DNA of 64,000 nt from Halosolutus halophilus (GCF_022869805.1 NZ_CP094974.1:4774001-4838000); one strand, 5' to 3'. Counted from the stretch's first letter, positions 33,875-42,322 are shown. The notes: a model not told the origin generated them from the letters alone. Translations and numbers: made by a program.

Positions 33875-34285
33875 ATGGCGAATTCGATGGCCGAACAACT
33901 CCAGCAGGAGATGGTGTGTGAAGGACTGCTGGAGTGCATTCACGGCCTCAAACGACTCGACACGGAGTGCTATCGAACGGTGGTCGAGAGCGAAGAGCCG
34001 CTGACGATCGACGAGGTCGCCGAGCGCGTCGACCGCGAACGCTCGACCGCCTACCGATCGGTCCGGCGACTGCTCCAGAGCGGGTTCATCCAGAAAGAAC
34101 AGGTCAACTACGACCAGGGTGGCTACTACCACGTCTACTACCCGACCGATCCGAACCAGATCGCGAGCGACATGCAACGGATGGTAAACGACTGGTACGC
34201 GAAGCTGGACCAGCTCATCCGGGAGTTCGAGGCGGAGTACGAACGCGCCAGCGTCGACGACGCCACGGTCTCGTCGGGGGAGTAG
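33875..34285 (+). CDS. Cys-containing winged-HTH regulator (TrmB/MarR-like), copy 2
   Basis: 136 residues, a close paralogue of the protein at 33083-33487 with the same Cys15, Cys21 and Cys32 and near-identical winged HTH; the DNA of the HTH region is identical for runs of over 60 bases, so the duplication or conversion is recent. Differences cluster in the N-terminal 40 residues (KRLDTECYRTVV versus KQLDKECFRVMV) and the C-terminal tail, where ligand or partner specificity would lie. Followed after 4 bp by an M20 peptidase gene, probably on the same transcript. May form homo- or heterodimers with copy 1. Confidence 0.85.
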   Translation: MANSMAEQLQQEMVCEGLLECIHGLKRLDTECYRTVVESEEPLTIDEVAERVDRERSTAYRSVRRLLQSGFIQKEQVNYDQGGYYHVYYPTDPNQIASDMQRMVNDWYAKLDQLIREFEAEYERASVDDATVSSGE

Positions 34286-34289
34286 CGCC

Positions 34290-35561
34290 GTGACCGAACC
34301 TGCCGTCGATCGCGACGTGTCCCCGGACGAACTCGCCGAGACGACGCTCGAACTCGTCGCGTTCGACACGACCAACCCGCCCGGCGACACCCGCGAGATC
34401 GTCGCGTGGCTCGAATCGTTCGTCGCCGACCTCGGCCTCGAGACCGAACGGTTCGCGGCCGCTCCCACGAAACCGAACCTGCTCGCGACGCTCCCCGGCG
34501 AGCGCGAGACGACGCTGCTCTTCGGCGGTCACCTCGACACGGTCCCGTTCGACCCCGACGGCTGGTCGTACGATCCGCTCGGCGAACGCGTCGCCGATCG
34601 CGTCTACGGTCGCGGGACGACGGACATGAAGGGCGCGATCGCCGCGATGCTCCACGTCGCCCGCGCGTACGCAGGATCCGACAGCCGGCCGCCGGTGACG
34701 CTCGCGTTCGCGTTCGTCAGCGACGAGGAGGTCGGCGGCGACGCCGGCGTGACGGCCCTGGTCGAGGCCGATCGGCTCGACGCCGACGCGTGCGTGATCG
34801 GTGAACCCACCTGCAGCGAGGGTGCACACTCGATCACGGTGGCCGACCGGGGGAGCATCTGGCTCACGCTCGAGGCGACCGGCGAGGCCGCCCACGGATC
34901 GCGCCCGATGCTCGGCGAGAACGCGATCGATCGGCTCTGGTCGGCCGTCGAGACGATCCGGACGCGGCTCGAAGACCGTTCGCTGTCGATTCCGGACCCG
35001 GTCGAACCGATCGTGGTGGAGTCCATCGAGTACTACGCCCCGTCGATGGGCGAGGCGACTGCACGGCGGCTGTTCGAACGCCCGACGGTCAACCTCGGGA
35101 CGATCGAGGGCGGCGAGACCGTCAACAGCGTGCCTCGCCACGCGAGCGCCCGGCTGGACGTTCGCCTTACCGCGGGGGTGGAGACACTCGCTGTCCTCGG
35201 AGAGGTTCGGGAGTGGATCGACGACCACGAGGGCGTCTCGATCGCGGACGAAAGCTGGAGCGTCGGCAGTTACGAGGAGCCGGACGCGCCGATCGTGACC
35301 GCGACGCGAGCCGTCGCGGCGGACGTGCTCGCCGATCGCGTCCACCGCCGGAGTGCAACCGGTGGCGGCGACGCGAAGCAGCTCCGGAACGCGGGAATTC
35401 CGACCGTCGAGTTCGCCGTCGGGACCGATACGGTCCACGCCTGCGACGAATACACGACCGTCGACGCCCTCGCGGCGACCGCAGAGACGTACGCTCGATT
35501 GCCGGCCGCGTTCGCCGCGGACCGATCCCGATCCGAGCAATACACGACGGACGCGAGGTAG
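34290..35561 (+). CDS. M20-family metallopeptidase (ArgE/DapE type)
   Basis: 423 residues, GTG start. Zn-ligand motifs: GHLDTVP (80-86), GTTDMKG (109-115) and the catalytic DEEVGG (145-150); a dimerisation lid domain (about 185-300) with HGSRPMLGENAIDRL follows, and the last ligand is in HACDEYTTVDAL. Members remove acyl groups from amino acids (acetylornithine, succinyl-diaminopimelate) or cleave dipeptides. It follows a sulfur-type regulator by 4 bp, which hints at a Cys-derivative substrate, but this is not shown. The gene ends just before a truncated redoxin remnant on the other strand. Confidence 0.85.
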   Translation: MTEPAVDRDVSPDELAETTLELVAFDTTNPPGDTREIVAWLESFVADLGLETERFAAAPTKPNLLATLPGERETTLLFGGHLDTVPFDPDGWSYDPLGERVADRVYGRGTTDMKGAIAAMLHVARAYAGSDSRPPVTLAFAFVSDEEVGGDAGVTALVEADRLDADACVIGEPTCSEGAHSITVADRGSIWLTLEATGEAAHGSRPMLGENAIDRLWSAVETIRTRLEDRSLSIPDPVEPIVVESIEYYAPSMGEATARRLFERPTVNLGTIEGGETVNSVPRHASARLDVRLTAGVETLAVLGEVREWIDDHEGVSIADESWSVGSYEEPDAPIVTATRAVAADVLADRVHRRSATGGGDAKQLRNAGIPTVEFAVGTDTVHACDEYTTVDALAATAETYARLPAAFAADRSRSEQYTTDAR

Positions 35562-35580
35562 CGTTAGCCGACGCCGGCGA

Positions 35581-35760
35581 CGATCGACGTACGTCGATCG
35601 TCTCGACGGTGGGTGGCTCGGTTGCTGCTGTCGTCCGATCCTCCCCGGTCTCCCCGCCGACGTCGTTCTCGATCGCCGGGAGTCCGCGTATCGACACGGA
35701 ACCGGCACCGCCGATCGCGCCGCGGTTTCCGAGACCGGCGAGTAGCTCTCGCCGACGCAT
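35581..35760 (-). pseudogene. 5' remnant of secreted redoxin (TlpA-like) gene
   Basis: From ATG 35758-35760 the reading gives a Tat-like/lipid-type signal (MRRRELLAGLG...GGAGSVSIRGLP) and the linker PPTVETIDVR that in haloarchaeal TlpA/redoxin proteins precedes the WC..C thioredoxin fold. After about 60 residues the frame runs into the antisense of the M20 gene and all homology stops, so the 3' part with the catalytic Cys is lost. It follows the SCO remnant by one base, as in intact SCO-redoxin operons. Recognition of the signal/linker is from memory of the family. Confidence 0.5.
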
Positions 35761-35761
35761 G

Positions 35762-36160
35762 TCACGCGGTCGCCACTGTTTCGAAGTCGTCGACGACGCG
35801 TGAGGCGTCTCTCGTCGCTCCGTTCGGATACACTCGCTCGACGATCCCCTGCGCGTTCACGAGAAAGACGTAGCTGTAATGCGGGAACATGTACTCGAGG
35901 TTCTCGTAGTCCTCGGCCGGTCGCTTCTCGAGCGGCAGTCCGAACCGCTCGCTGACGATCTCTTTGCCGACGTCGTACTGCGCCGGTCGTAGAAAGTGCC
36001 AGTTCCCAGCGTCGAGATCGACGCCCTGTTCCCCGGCGTACGTTCGCAGCACGTCCTCGGTGTCCCGTTCGGGATCGAATCGTGATCGTCGGTTCGCTGA
36101 GTGAGCAAATCTCTCGATCGGGTATCGATCGGACGACGTTTCAGCGCCGACTGACCGCAT
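35762..36160 (-). pseudogene. 3' remnant of SCO1/SenC-family gene
   Basis: Residues from about 28 onward (FDPERDTEDVLRTYAGEQG, then NWHFLRP and YSYVFLVNAQGIVERVYPNG) match the C-terminal half of SCO-type copper-chaperone/thioredoxin-like proteins, including the conserved DPERDT and the late histidine (PHYSYVFLV). The N-terminal half with CxxxC is missing; the first 27 codons are unrelated. A Cu-delivery function is therefore unlikely. Together with the adjacent redoxin remnant it marks a damaged SCO-redoxin operon. Confidence 0.6.
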
Positions 36161-36258
36161 TGCCGCCCTCGTTACGGCTACACGCCATTCGTCCGCTTAT
36201 ACACGTATTCGATACTACCCGACCTGACCAACGGATTTAATACCCACTCTCTGATAGT

Positions 36259-36277
36259 CTTGGTCGGAATGTCCAAT
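36259..36277. promoter_or_regulatory. Operator A variant CTTGG-N9-CCAAT over rhodanese/MBL start
   Basis: Inverted repeat with nine-base spacing overlapping the predicted transcription start and ATG (36269). A TATA box (tttaata, 36234-36240) sits at the right distance, so a protein bound here would block initiation. Confidence 0.55.
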
Positions 36278-37393
36278 ACCGACCTCGATCCCGCAGCCGT
36301 TGCCCGACGCATTCACGAAGACGATACGGAGGAACTCTTCGTCCTCGACGTCAGAAACGAAGACGACTACGACGAGTGGCGGATCGACGGGAGCAAGAAC
36401 GTCCCCATCTACGACGAACTGCTGTCGTACGACTACTCCACGCTGGAGGCCCACCTCGACGACCTGCCGACGGATACGGAGATCGCGGTCGTCTGTGTCG
36501 CCGGTATCACGTCGGCACGCGCTGCGGAATTCCTCCGCGAGCACGGGTTCGACGCGAAATCGGTCACCGACGGTATGAACGGTTGGGGTCGCGTCCACCG
36601 CCAGTACGACGTGGATCGCGTCGACGGCGTCGTCCAGATCGTCCGCCCCGGGACGGGCTGCGTCTCGTACCTCGCCCACGACGGCGATCGGGCCGTCGTC
36701 GTCGATCCGAGTCAGTACATCGATCGGTATCTGAACGCGGCCGACGAGCGCGACCTCGAGATCGTCGGCGTCGCGGACACGCACGCCCACGCCGACCACG
36801 TCTCGGGGGCGCGCCGCCTCGCTGGCGAACTCGACGTGCCGTACTACCTCCACGGGGACGACGCCGGCGAACTCGACACCGTCGCGACGATCGAAGACGG
36901 CGAGACGATCCCGGTCGGCGAGCGCGAACTCGAGGTACTCCACACGCCGGGTCACACGCCCGGCAGCGTCTCGTTCCAGTTCGGCGATGCGCTCCTCGCC
37001 GGGGATACGCTATTCCTTCGCAGCGTCGGCCGCCCCGACCTCGAGGACGGCGCAGAAGACGCCGTCCGGACGGCTGCGAGCCGGCTGTTCGACAGCCTCG
37101 ATCGGCTGACGGAGTTCGACGACGAGACCGTCGTTCTGCCCGGTCACTTCAGCGACGAGGCTATTCGTCCGCTCGCAACCGAACTCGGCGCGCTTCGGGA
37201 AGAGACGACGAACGAACTCCTGAGCTACGTCGAGGACGACGACGAAGAGGCGTTCGTCGAAACCATCGTCGAGAGCCTCGCGGACGAGCCGGCAAACTAC
37301 AACGAGATCAAGCAGATCAACTGGGGCAAAGAACAGCCCGGCGGCGACGTCGAGGCGCTCGAACTGGGACCGAACAACTGCGCCGCGAACTGA
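36269..37393 (+). CDS. Rhodanese / MBL-fold persulfide dioxygenase-like fusion (copy 2)
   Basis: 374 residues. Rhodanese domain (about 5-112) with Cys76 in VVCVAGITS; MBL domain with THAHADH (171-177), PGHTPG (227-232) and GDTLF, ending LGPNNCAA like copies 1 and 3. The rhodanese loop differs from copy 1 (CVAGIT versus CAKGGA), which may change the sulfur acceptor. TATA box at 36234-36240 implies a leaderless transcript from ATG 36269, which the ATTGT-type repeat overlaps. Monocistronic or followed by the flavoprotein gene after 130 bp. Confidence 0.88.
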   Translation: MSNTDLDPAAVARRIHEDDTEELFVLDVRNEDDYDEWRIDGSKNVPIYDELLSYDYSTLEAHLDDLPTDTEIAVVCVAGITSARAAEFLREHGFDAKSVTDGMNGWGRVHRQYDVDRVDGVVQIVRPGTGCVSYLAHDGDRAVVVDPSQYIDRYLNAADERDLEIVGVADTHAHADHVSGARRLAGELDVPYYLHGDDAGELDTVATIEDGETIPVGERELEVLHTPGHTPGSVSFQFGDALLAGDTLFLRSVGRPDLEDGAEDAVRTAASRLFDSLDRLTEFDDETVVLPGHFSDEAIRPLATELGALREETTNELLSYVEDDDEEAFVETIVESLADEPANYNEIKQINWGKEQPGGDVEALELGPNNCAAN

Positions 37394-37522
37394 GACGGCC
37401 CGTAGCGGACGAGTTCTCCCCGGTTCGTCGCAGACCGCGTTCTCCGCTCGATTATCGTCACCAGTCCCGCGGCTCCGGTCGCCGGTGGAGGTTTCATCGG
37501 TCTGGCCGTCGTCGGGACGCGT

Positions 37523-38998
37523 ATGGACGCTGGAACTGCGGAGTTCGATTTCCTCGTCATCGGCTCGGGATCCGGACTCGACGTCGCGAACGCGGCCGCG
37601 AACCGCGGGCAGTCCGTCGCGGTCGTCGAGAAGGGGCCGCTCGGCGGCACCTGTCTCAACCGCGGCTGTATCCCCTCGAAAAAGCTGCTGTACCACGCGG
37701 AGGTGATGGAGACCGTCGATCGGGCCGACGAGTTCGGAATCCACGCCGACGTCACGGCCGTCGACTTCGCCGACATCGTCCGCGAGGTGAACGACGACGT
37801 CTCGAGTAGCGCCGAGTCGATCCACCGCGGATTGCGCACGTCGAACCGGCACACGCTGTTCGAGGGCGAGTGTCGATTCGTCGCCGATCGGACGATCGAG
37901 ATTACCGACGGTCTCGACGCGGGCAAGCGCGCGAGCGCCGACACCATCCTCGTGGCAGCGGGGACGCGTCCGGCGATCCCGCCGATCGACGGCATCGAGA
38001 CCGTCGAGTACCTCACCAGCCGGGAGGCGCTCCAGCTCGAGGCGCCGCCGGACCACCTCGTGATCGTCGGCGGCGGCTACATCGCGGCCGAACTGGCGCA
38101 CTTCTTCGGGACGTTCGGTAGCGACGTGACGATCGTCGGTCGACGCGCGCAACTCCTTCCGGAGGCCGACGAGGACGTCGCCGCCGCGTTTCTCGAGCGC
38201 TACGCCGATCGGTTCGACGTCTACACGGGGTACGAGGCCGTCGCCGCCTCGGAGTCCGGCGGCGAGGTGACCGTCGAGGCGCGCCCGTACCCGCCGGCGT
38301 GGGACGACGCGGGCGAGCGCGACGACGTGACCGTGACGGGCGACACCCTGCTCGTCGCGGCCGGCCGACGGCCGAACTCGGACACGCTGAACCTCGAGGC
38401 CGCCGGCGTCGAAACCGACGCGAACGGCTTCGTCGAGACCGACGAGTACCTGCGGACGACGGCCGAGGGAATCTGGGCACTCGGGGACATCGTCGGGGAA
38501 TATCTGCTGAAACACAACGCGAACCACGAGGCCCGGACCGTCGTCCGGAACCTGTTCGGTGACGACCTCGAACCGGTCGACTACACCGCGATGCCCTTCG
38601 CCGTGTTCGCCTCGCCGGAGGTGGCCGGCGTCGGCGCACGAGAGCAGGACCTCCGCGAGGCCGATCGCGAGTACGCCACGCGAACGTACCCCTACGAGGA
38701 CACCGCCCGTGGCAGCGCGATGAAGATCGAGGGGCTCGTCAAGGTGCTCATCGAACCGGACGGCGAGATCCTCGGCTGTCACATCGTCGGCCCGGAGGCG
38801 TCGAACCTGATCGAGGAGGTCGTCGTCGCGATGAAAGCGGGCACCGGAACCGTCTGGGACATCCGCGAGTCGGTCCACATCCATCCCGCGCTGTCGGAAG
38901 TGGTCGATCGGGCGTTCGCCGGCCAGTTCACTCGCCGCGGTGGTGCACACGATCACGATCATCACGACCACGACCACCACGACCACGATCACGAATGA
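37523..38998 (+). CDS. Class I pyridine nucleotide-disulfide oxidoreductase (Lpd/MerA-like) with His-rich tail
   Basis: 491 residues. FAD motif VIGSGSGLDVA (12-22), redox pair Cys44/Cys49 in GGTCLNRGCIPSK, NAD(P) motif IVGGGYIAAELA, second FAD motif ALGDIVG, and the dimer-interface base motif HIHPALSEV. This is the dihydrolipoamide dehydrogenase / mercuric reductase / thiol-disulfide reductase group. The C-terminal 16 residues (476-491) are nearly all His and Asp, a probable metal-binding tail; the MerA-type C-terminal Cys pair is absent. The next plus-strand gene is a MerT-like mini-protein. Substrate (disulfide or metal ion) unresolved. Confidence 0.85.
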   Translation: MDAGTAEFDFLVIGSGSGLDVANAAANRGQSVAVVEKGPLGGTCLNRGCIPSKKLLYHAEVMETVDRADEFGIHADVTAVDFADIVREVNDDVSSSAESIHRGLRTSNRHTLFEGECRFVADRTIEITDGLDAGKRASADTILVAAGTRPAIPPIDGIETVEYLTSREALQLEAPPDHLVIVGGGYIAAELAHFFGTFGSDVTIVGRRAQLLPEADEDVAAAFLERYADRFDVYTGYEAVAASESGGEVTVEARPYPPAWDDAGERDDVTVTGDTLLVAAGRRPNSDTLNLEAAGVETDANGFVETDEYLRTTAEGIWALGDIVGEYLLKHNANHEARTVVRNLFGDDLEPVDYTAMPFAVFASPEVAGVGAREQDLREADREYATRTYPYEDTARGSAMKIEGLVKVLIEPDGEILGCHIVGPEASNLIEEVVVAMKAGTGTVWDIRESVHIHPALSEVVDRAFAGQFTRRGGAHDHDHHDHDHHDHDHE

Positions 38999-39088
38999 GC
39001 CGACGCGAGGGCCCCGTAGGCGGACGCGGTGTCCATTCGGAGTGACTGTTCACAAATCATATCAGCGGCGGTTCCGTACGGCTGCGTA

Positions 39089-39304
39089 ATGGATTCGGAT
39101 TCGGCATCACGACGCGCGCGGCTGGGTCTCGCGGGACTGGCGAGTCTCTGTTGTGTCGGTCCCGGCACGGCCGCCGTGACGGGGGGAGTTACCGTCAGCG
39201 GACTGGGTGCCGGTCTCGCTCCGGTGGTCGTGACTGCGCTGGTGCTCGCGGTCGCCGCGGTCGTCCTTCGACGCCGGACCGGCTGTTCCACCTGCGAGTC
39301 GTAG
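39089..39304 (+). CDS. 71-residue Cys-rich membrane protein (MerT-like)
   Basis: Two membrane segments: the first with LASLCCVGPGTAA (vicinal Cys pair, about 17-29) and the second (about 39-61) followed by RRRTGCSTCES at the C-terminus. A CC pair in the first helix plus an exposed CxxC is the layout of mercury transporter MerT and related small metal carriers, although MerT is longer. It follows the His-tailed flavoprotein gene by 90 bp. Could move or sequester a soft metal ion; not a confident family match. ATG 39089 preferred over the longer frame. Confidence 0.6.
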   Translation: MDSDSASRRARLGLAGLASLCCVGPGTAAVTGGVTVSGLGAGLAPVVVTALVLAVAAVVLRRRTGCSTCES

Positions 39305-39308
39305 CCGT

Positions 39309-39575
39309 TCACCTGGTCAGTGAGACGAGAACGAGCACCATCCCGCTCGAGACGATCGCCGCCTGGATGAGGCCCGCAGACAGGATCGACGTTCCGAAGA
39401 CCACGTAGATGAGGCCTTCACAGATCGCACCGGCGCCGATGAACACGAATCCGGCGGCGACGTACAGCATCGGTTTGCGACCGTTTCGTCGGTAGCCGTG
39501 GTAGGCCAGGTACGCGATGGCGAGGCTCAACGCGAGCGTGACCAGTTTCGCGAGGACCAACGGCGCCTCGATCAT
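39309..39575 (-). CDS. Three-TM membrane protein (DUF7521-like)
   Basis: 88 residues, three membrane segments (LVLAKLVTLALSLAIAYLAY, the segment around FVFIGAGAICEGLIYVVFG, and AAIVSSGMVLVLVSL). The YLAYHGYRRNG sequence after helix 1 is typical of a small haloarchaeal family that I know as DUF7521 and that usually pairs with an ArsR-like regulator, as here (4-bp ATGA overlap). The partner role may be signal input to the regulator or a regulated target. Function unknown. Confidence 0.65.
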   Translation of the reverse strand: MIEAPLVLAKLVTLALSLAIAYLAYHGYRRNGRKPMLYVAAGFVFIGAGAICEGLIYVVFGTSILSAGLIQAAIVSSGMVLVLVSLTR

Positions 39576-39931
39576 CGCTCTCCCCGAATGTCGTCCCACA
39601 GCGACGTAAAGTTGTCCGCAAGTTCGTCGCGCGTCTCCATGGCCAGCGTCAGTTCGCCGTCCGAGAGATCGACGTGGAGACCCTCGAGTGCCGTCTCGAA
39701 CTCGCTCCTGTGCGAGCCGTCCGGTCCGATCGACGTGCGTTCTTCGACGAGGTCGTACTCCTTGAGCGTCGAGACGCGACGATACACCGTCGCGAGAGAC
39801 GCGTTACACGCCTCGCTGAGCGCTTTCGCAGTCATCGGACCCCGATCCGCAGCGACGAGAATCCGACGGGCGTAGTCGTCGGCCAGGACTTGGAAGACGT
39901 CGCCCGGGTCCGTATCTCCCTCCTGTTGCAC
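39572..39931 (-). CDS. ArsR-like winged-HTH regulator, probable regulator of operator B set
   Basis: 119 residues. DVFQVLADDYARRILVAADR, then MTAKALSEACNASLATVYRR and VSTLKEYDLVEERTSIGPDG form an ArsR/HTH-20 winged helix with one Cys (Cys42). A TATA-like tatttag (39956-39962, minus strand) lies 25 bp before GTG 39929-39931, giving a leaderless start; the longer open frame runs through the operator and is rejected. The palindrome at 39969-39987 sits right upstream of the TATA box, so autoregulation is likely. Same palindrome at 44209, 46855 (weak) and 46921. Confidence 0.82.
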   Translation of the reverse strand: MQQEGDTDPGDVFQVLADDYARRILVAADRGPMTAKALSEACNASLATVYRRVSTLKEYDLVEERTSIGPDGSHRSEFETALEGLHVDLSDGELTLAMETRDELADNFTSLWDDIRGER

Positions 39932-39968
39932 GGACGCTCCCTCACTGTACACGACTAAATAGGCCACG

Positions 39969-39987
39969 ATTTGCCGGGTCAGCAAAT
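39969..39987. promoter_or_regulatory. Operator B: ATTTGCCG-N3-CAGCAAAT
   Basis: Palindrome with one mismatch, lying between the ArsR-like regulator (minus strand) and the carbamoyltransferase gene (plus strand, 62 bp away). It adjoins the regulator TATA box. Confidence 0.75.
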
Positions 39988-40048
39988 TACCACGGGTGTT
40001 TTGTGCGCCCCTCGCATCCACCTAGACCAGCGTTACTATCACGGAATC

Positions 40049-41797
40049 ATGACGGAGTATCTACTCGCATTTAAACCCGCGATCGGGCTGTACGGCCAAC
40101 ACGATCCGAGTGCCGTGCTCTTCGAGGACGGAACGCCGGTCTTCGGCGTCGAGGAAGAACGATATACGCGGGACAAACACGCCACGGATACCTTCCCCGA
40201 GCACGCGATCCGGGCGTGTCTCGACTCTCGGAACCTGGAGCTTCCGGACCTCGATCGCGTCCTCCTGCCGTACGATCCGCAACTCCGGGGAGAGATCGCC
40301 ACCCACTACCTGATCGACGCGATTCGAGCGCCCGGTCTCGGACGGAAGCTCTCGGCGCTGGAGCGGACGCTCGTCAGCCAGGTCCGGAGTCGGTTCGTCC
40401 CGACGCGGCAGATCGAACGCCGCCTCGAGTCGATCGGGACGCCGCTGCCACCGATCGAGACGGTTTCCCACCACCGCTGTCACGCCGCCAGCGCGTTCCA
40501 CCCGTCCGGGTTCGACGAGGGGATCGTCCTCACCGTGGACGCGAAAGGCGAGTACGATTCGACGGTGATCTGGTACGCCGACGACGACGGCCTGCGTCGC
40601 GTGCGCACGTACGAGCACCCAAACAGTCTCGGACTCTTCTTCGCCGTCGTGACGGAGTTCCTCGGCTACCGGATGTTCAACGGCGAAGGGAAGGTGATGG
40701 GACTCGCCCCGTACGGGGAGGAGAATCCGGAGATCGAAGCCGTCCTGCGGGACCTGATCGACACCGGCGTCGACTACGACGTCACGGGCCTCACGAGGCG
40801 GTGGGGCACCGGTCACGGCGTCGAACTGCTCGAGGACGCCTTCGGTCGTTCGCGAACGGAGACGCCCGGCGAGTTCGACCGGTGGGAGAAAGACCTCGCC
40901 TACACGGCCCAGAAACTGCTCGAGGAGACGGTCGTCGACGTCGCGGAGACGGCCGTCGATCGCCTCGGTACCGCGAACGTCGCGCTCGCGGGCGGGGTGG
41001 CGCTCAACTGCAAGCTGAACAAGCGCGTTCGCGAATCGCCGGTCGTCGACGACGTCTTCGTCCAGCCCGTCGCCCACGACGCGGGCCTCGCGCTCGGGGC
41101 GGGCTGGTCACGACAGCGACCGGCGGCGGTCGATCGACAGACGTCCGTCTACTTCGGTCCCGGGTACGAGACCGACGAGATCCGGTCGACCCTCGAGACG
41201 AACAAGATCGCGTACGCGGAACCGGACGACCTCGAGCGCTACGTCGCCGAACGACTCGCGGACGGCGACCTGGTCGGCTGGTTCCAGGGTCGCATGGAGA
41301 TGGGTCCGCGAGCACTCGGGGCCAGAAGTATCCTCGCCGATCCCCGTACCGCCGCGTCGCGCGATCGGGTCAACCGGTTCGTCAAACACCGCGAGGAGTG
41401 GCGGCCGTTCGCGCCGTCGATGCTCGAGTCGGCCGCCGAGGAGTACCTCGCCGACGGCGGGACGGCACCGTTCATGATCGACGCGTTCGACGTCCGTCCG
41501 GCGAAGACCGACGACCTCGAGGCCGTCTTGCACCCGGCCGACGACTCGACGCGACCCCAGACCGTCCGCGAGGATCAGCACCCGCGATACCACCGACTGA
41601 TCTCGGAGTTCGCCGACGTCACCGGCGTCCCCGTCGTCCTCAACACCTCGTTCAACGATCACGCCGAACCGATCGTCCGGACGCCGACCCAGGCGCTCAA
41701 GGACTTCTACGGGATGGGACTCGACGTGCTCGTGCTCGAGGACCTCGTCGTCGAGAAGGACACCCACGCCGTCGAGACGGACGCCCGTCCCGGGTGA
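40049..41797 (+). CDS. Carbamoyltransferase (NodU/CmcH/TobZ family)
   Basis: 582 residues. The N-terminal Kae1-like domain includes GLYGQHDPSAVLFEDG, GVEEERYTRDKH and the metal-binding SHHRCHAASAFHPS; LAGGVALNCKLNKR follows, and the C-terminal domain has MEMGPRALGARSILADPR and VVLNTSFNDHAEPIV. These enzymes transfer a carbamoyl group from carbamoyl phosphate, via carbamoyl-adenylate, to hydroxyls of sugars or natural products. ATG 40049 lies 61 bp from operator B, so co-regulation with the ArsR-like gene is possible. Acceptor unknown; no glycan gene cluster surrounds it. Confidence 0.88.
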   Translation: MTEYLLAFKPAIGLYGQHDPSAVLFEDGTPVFGVEEERYTRDKHATDTFPEHAIRACLDSRNLELPDLDRVLLPYDPQLRGEIATHYLIDAIRAPGLGRKLSALERTLVSQVRSRFVPTRQIERRLESIGTPLPPIETVSHHRCHAASAFHPSGFDEGIVLTVDAKGEYDSTVIWYADDDGLRRVRTYEHPNSLGLFFAVVTEFLGYRMFNGEGKVMGLAPYGEENPEIEAVLRDLIDTGVDYDVTGLTRRWGTGHGVELLEDAFGRSRTETPGEFDRWEKDLAYTAQKLLEETVVDVAETAVDRLGTANVALAGGVALNCKLNKRVRESPVVDDVFVQPVAHDAGLALGAGWSRQRPAAVDRQTSVYFGPGYETDEIRSTLETNKIAYAEPDDLERYVAERLADGDLVGWFQGRMEMGPRALGARSILADPRTAASRDRVNRFVKHREEWRPFAPSMLESAAEEYLADGGTAPFMIDAFDVRPAKTDDLEAVLHPADDSTRPQTVREDQHPRYHRLISEFADVTGVPVVLNTSFNDHAEPIVRTPTQALKDFYGMGLDVLVLEDLVVEKDTHAVETDARPG

Positions 41798-41899
41798 TCG
41801 ACGCGTCGTCCCGACCCGATCGCTTCGCTCGCGCGTCGAAACCTCGCGATCGCATCAGTATTGCATCCAAAACACACTATTCGTTACGCATTCTCACCC

Positions 41900-42271
41900 T
41901 TACTGCGCCGCGTGCGTCTCGAGCAGGTCCACGAGCGTCTCCGCACTCTGGAACCCGTCGTCGAGGCGGGCGACCTCTTCGCCGTCTTTCAGGACGACGA
42001 GCGTCGGGACGCTCCGGACGTCGAACTCGCCGGTGAGCTCCGGGACGTGACCGGCGTTTACCGTCGCCACGACGCCCGGCGCGCTTCGGGCGACGGTGCC
42101 GAGCACCGGGTCCATCGACGCGCAGATTCCGCACCCCGACGTGACGAACTCGAGCAGTACGAGGTCGTGCTCCGCGAGGAGGTCATCGTAATCGTCGGTG
42201 TCGTCTAACTGGACGGGTTTCTGCGCGGTCCGTCCGACGCCGGTCGACTCCGAGTGCGCTGGTTCGGTCAT
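41900..42271 (-). CDS. Thioredoxin-family protein with CGIC active site
   Basis: 123 residues. Thioredoxin fold with SGCGICASM (Cys47, Cys50) in place of WCGPC and the cis-Pro in VRSVPTLVVLKDG. The missing Trp/Pro and the Ile in the CxxC suggest a redox potential or client different from trxA. A TATA-like attcaaatg (42291-42300) sits about 25 bp before ATG 42269-42271, so leaderless; the ATTGT-class repeat TTTGC-N9-GCAAT (42304-42322) is just upstream. Possibly a thioredoxin for persulfide reduction. Confidence 0.82.
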   Translation of the reverse strand: MTEPAHSESTGVGRTAQKPVQLDDTDDYDDLLAEHDLVLLEFVTSGCGICASMDPVLGTVARSAPGVVATVNAGHVPELTGEFDVRSVPTLVVLKDGEEVARLDDGFQSAETLVDLLETHAAQ

Positions 42272-42303
42272 TACCGAACGAACGCGCCAGGAGCATTTGA
42301 ATG

Positions 42304-42322
42304 TTTGCACAATGTGTGCAAT
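42304..42322. promoter_or_regulatory. Operator A variant TTTGC-N9-GCAAT, thioredoxin promoter
   Basis: Inverted repeat with nine-base spacing; on the minus strand ATTGC-N9-GCAAA. It adjoins the TATA-like element of the CGIC thioredoxin gene in the same position as the sites before the HTH regulators. Confidence 0.55.

Noticed and set aside
37010..38992. 660-residue minus-strand open frame opposite the Lpd/MerA-like gene
   Set aside because: Antisense shadow; the plus strand has complete FAD and NAD motifs and the frame has no domain.
38945..38995. Microsatellite-like run of cac/gac triplets
   Set aside because: It is in frame and encodes the His/Asp tail of the flavoprotein, so it is coding and not a separate repeat.
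41857..41875. ATTGC-N9-ACACT resembling operator A
   Set aside because: Lies in a convergent gap between two gene 3' ends, with only a partial right half-site and no promoter.
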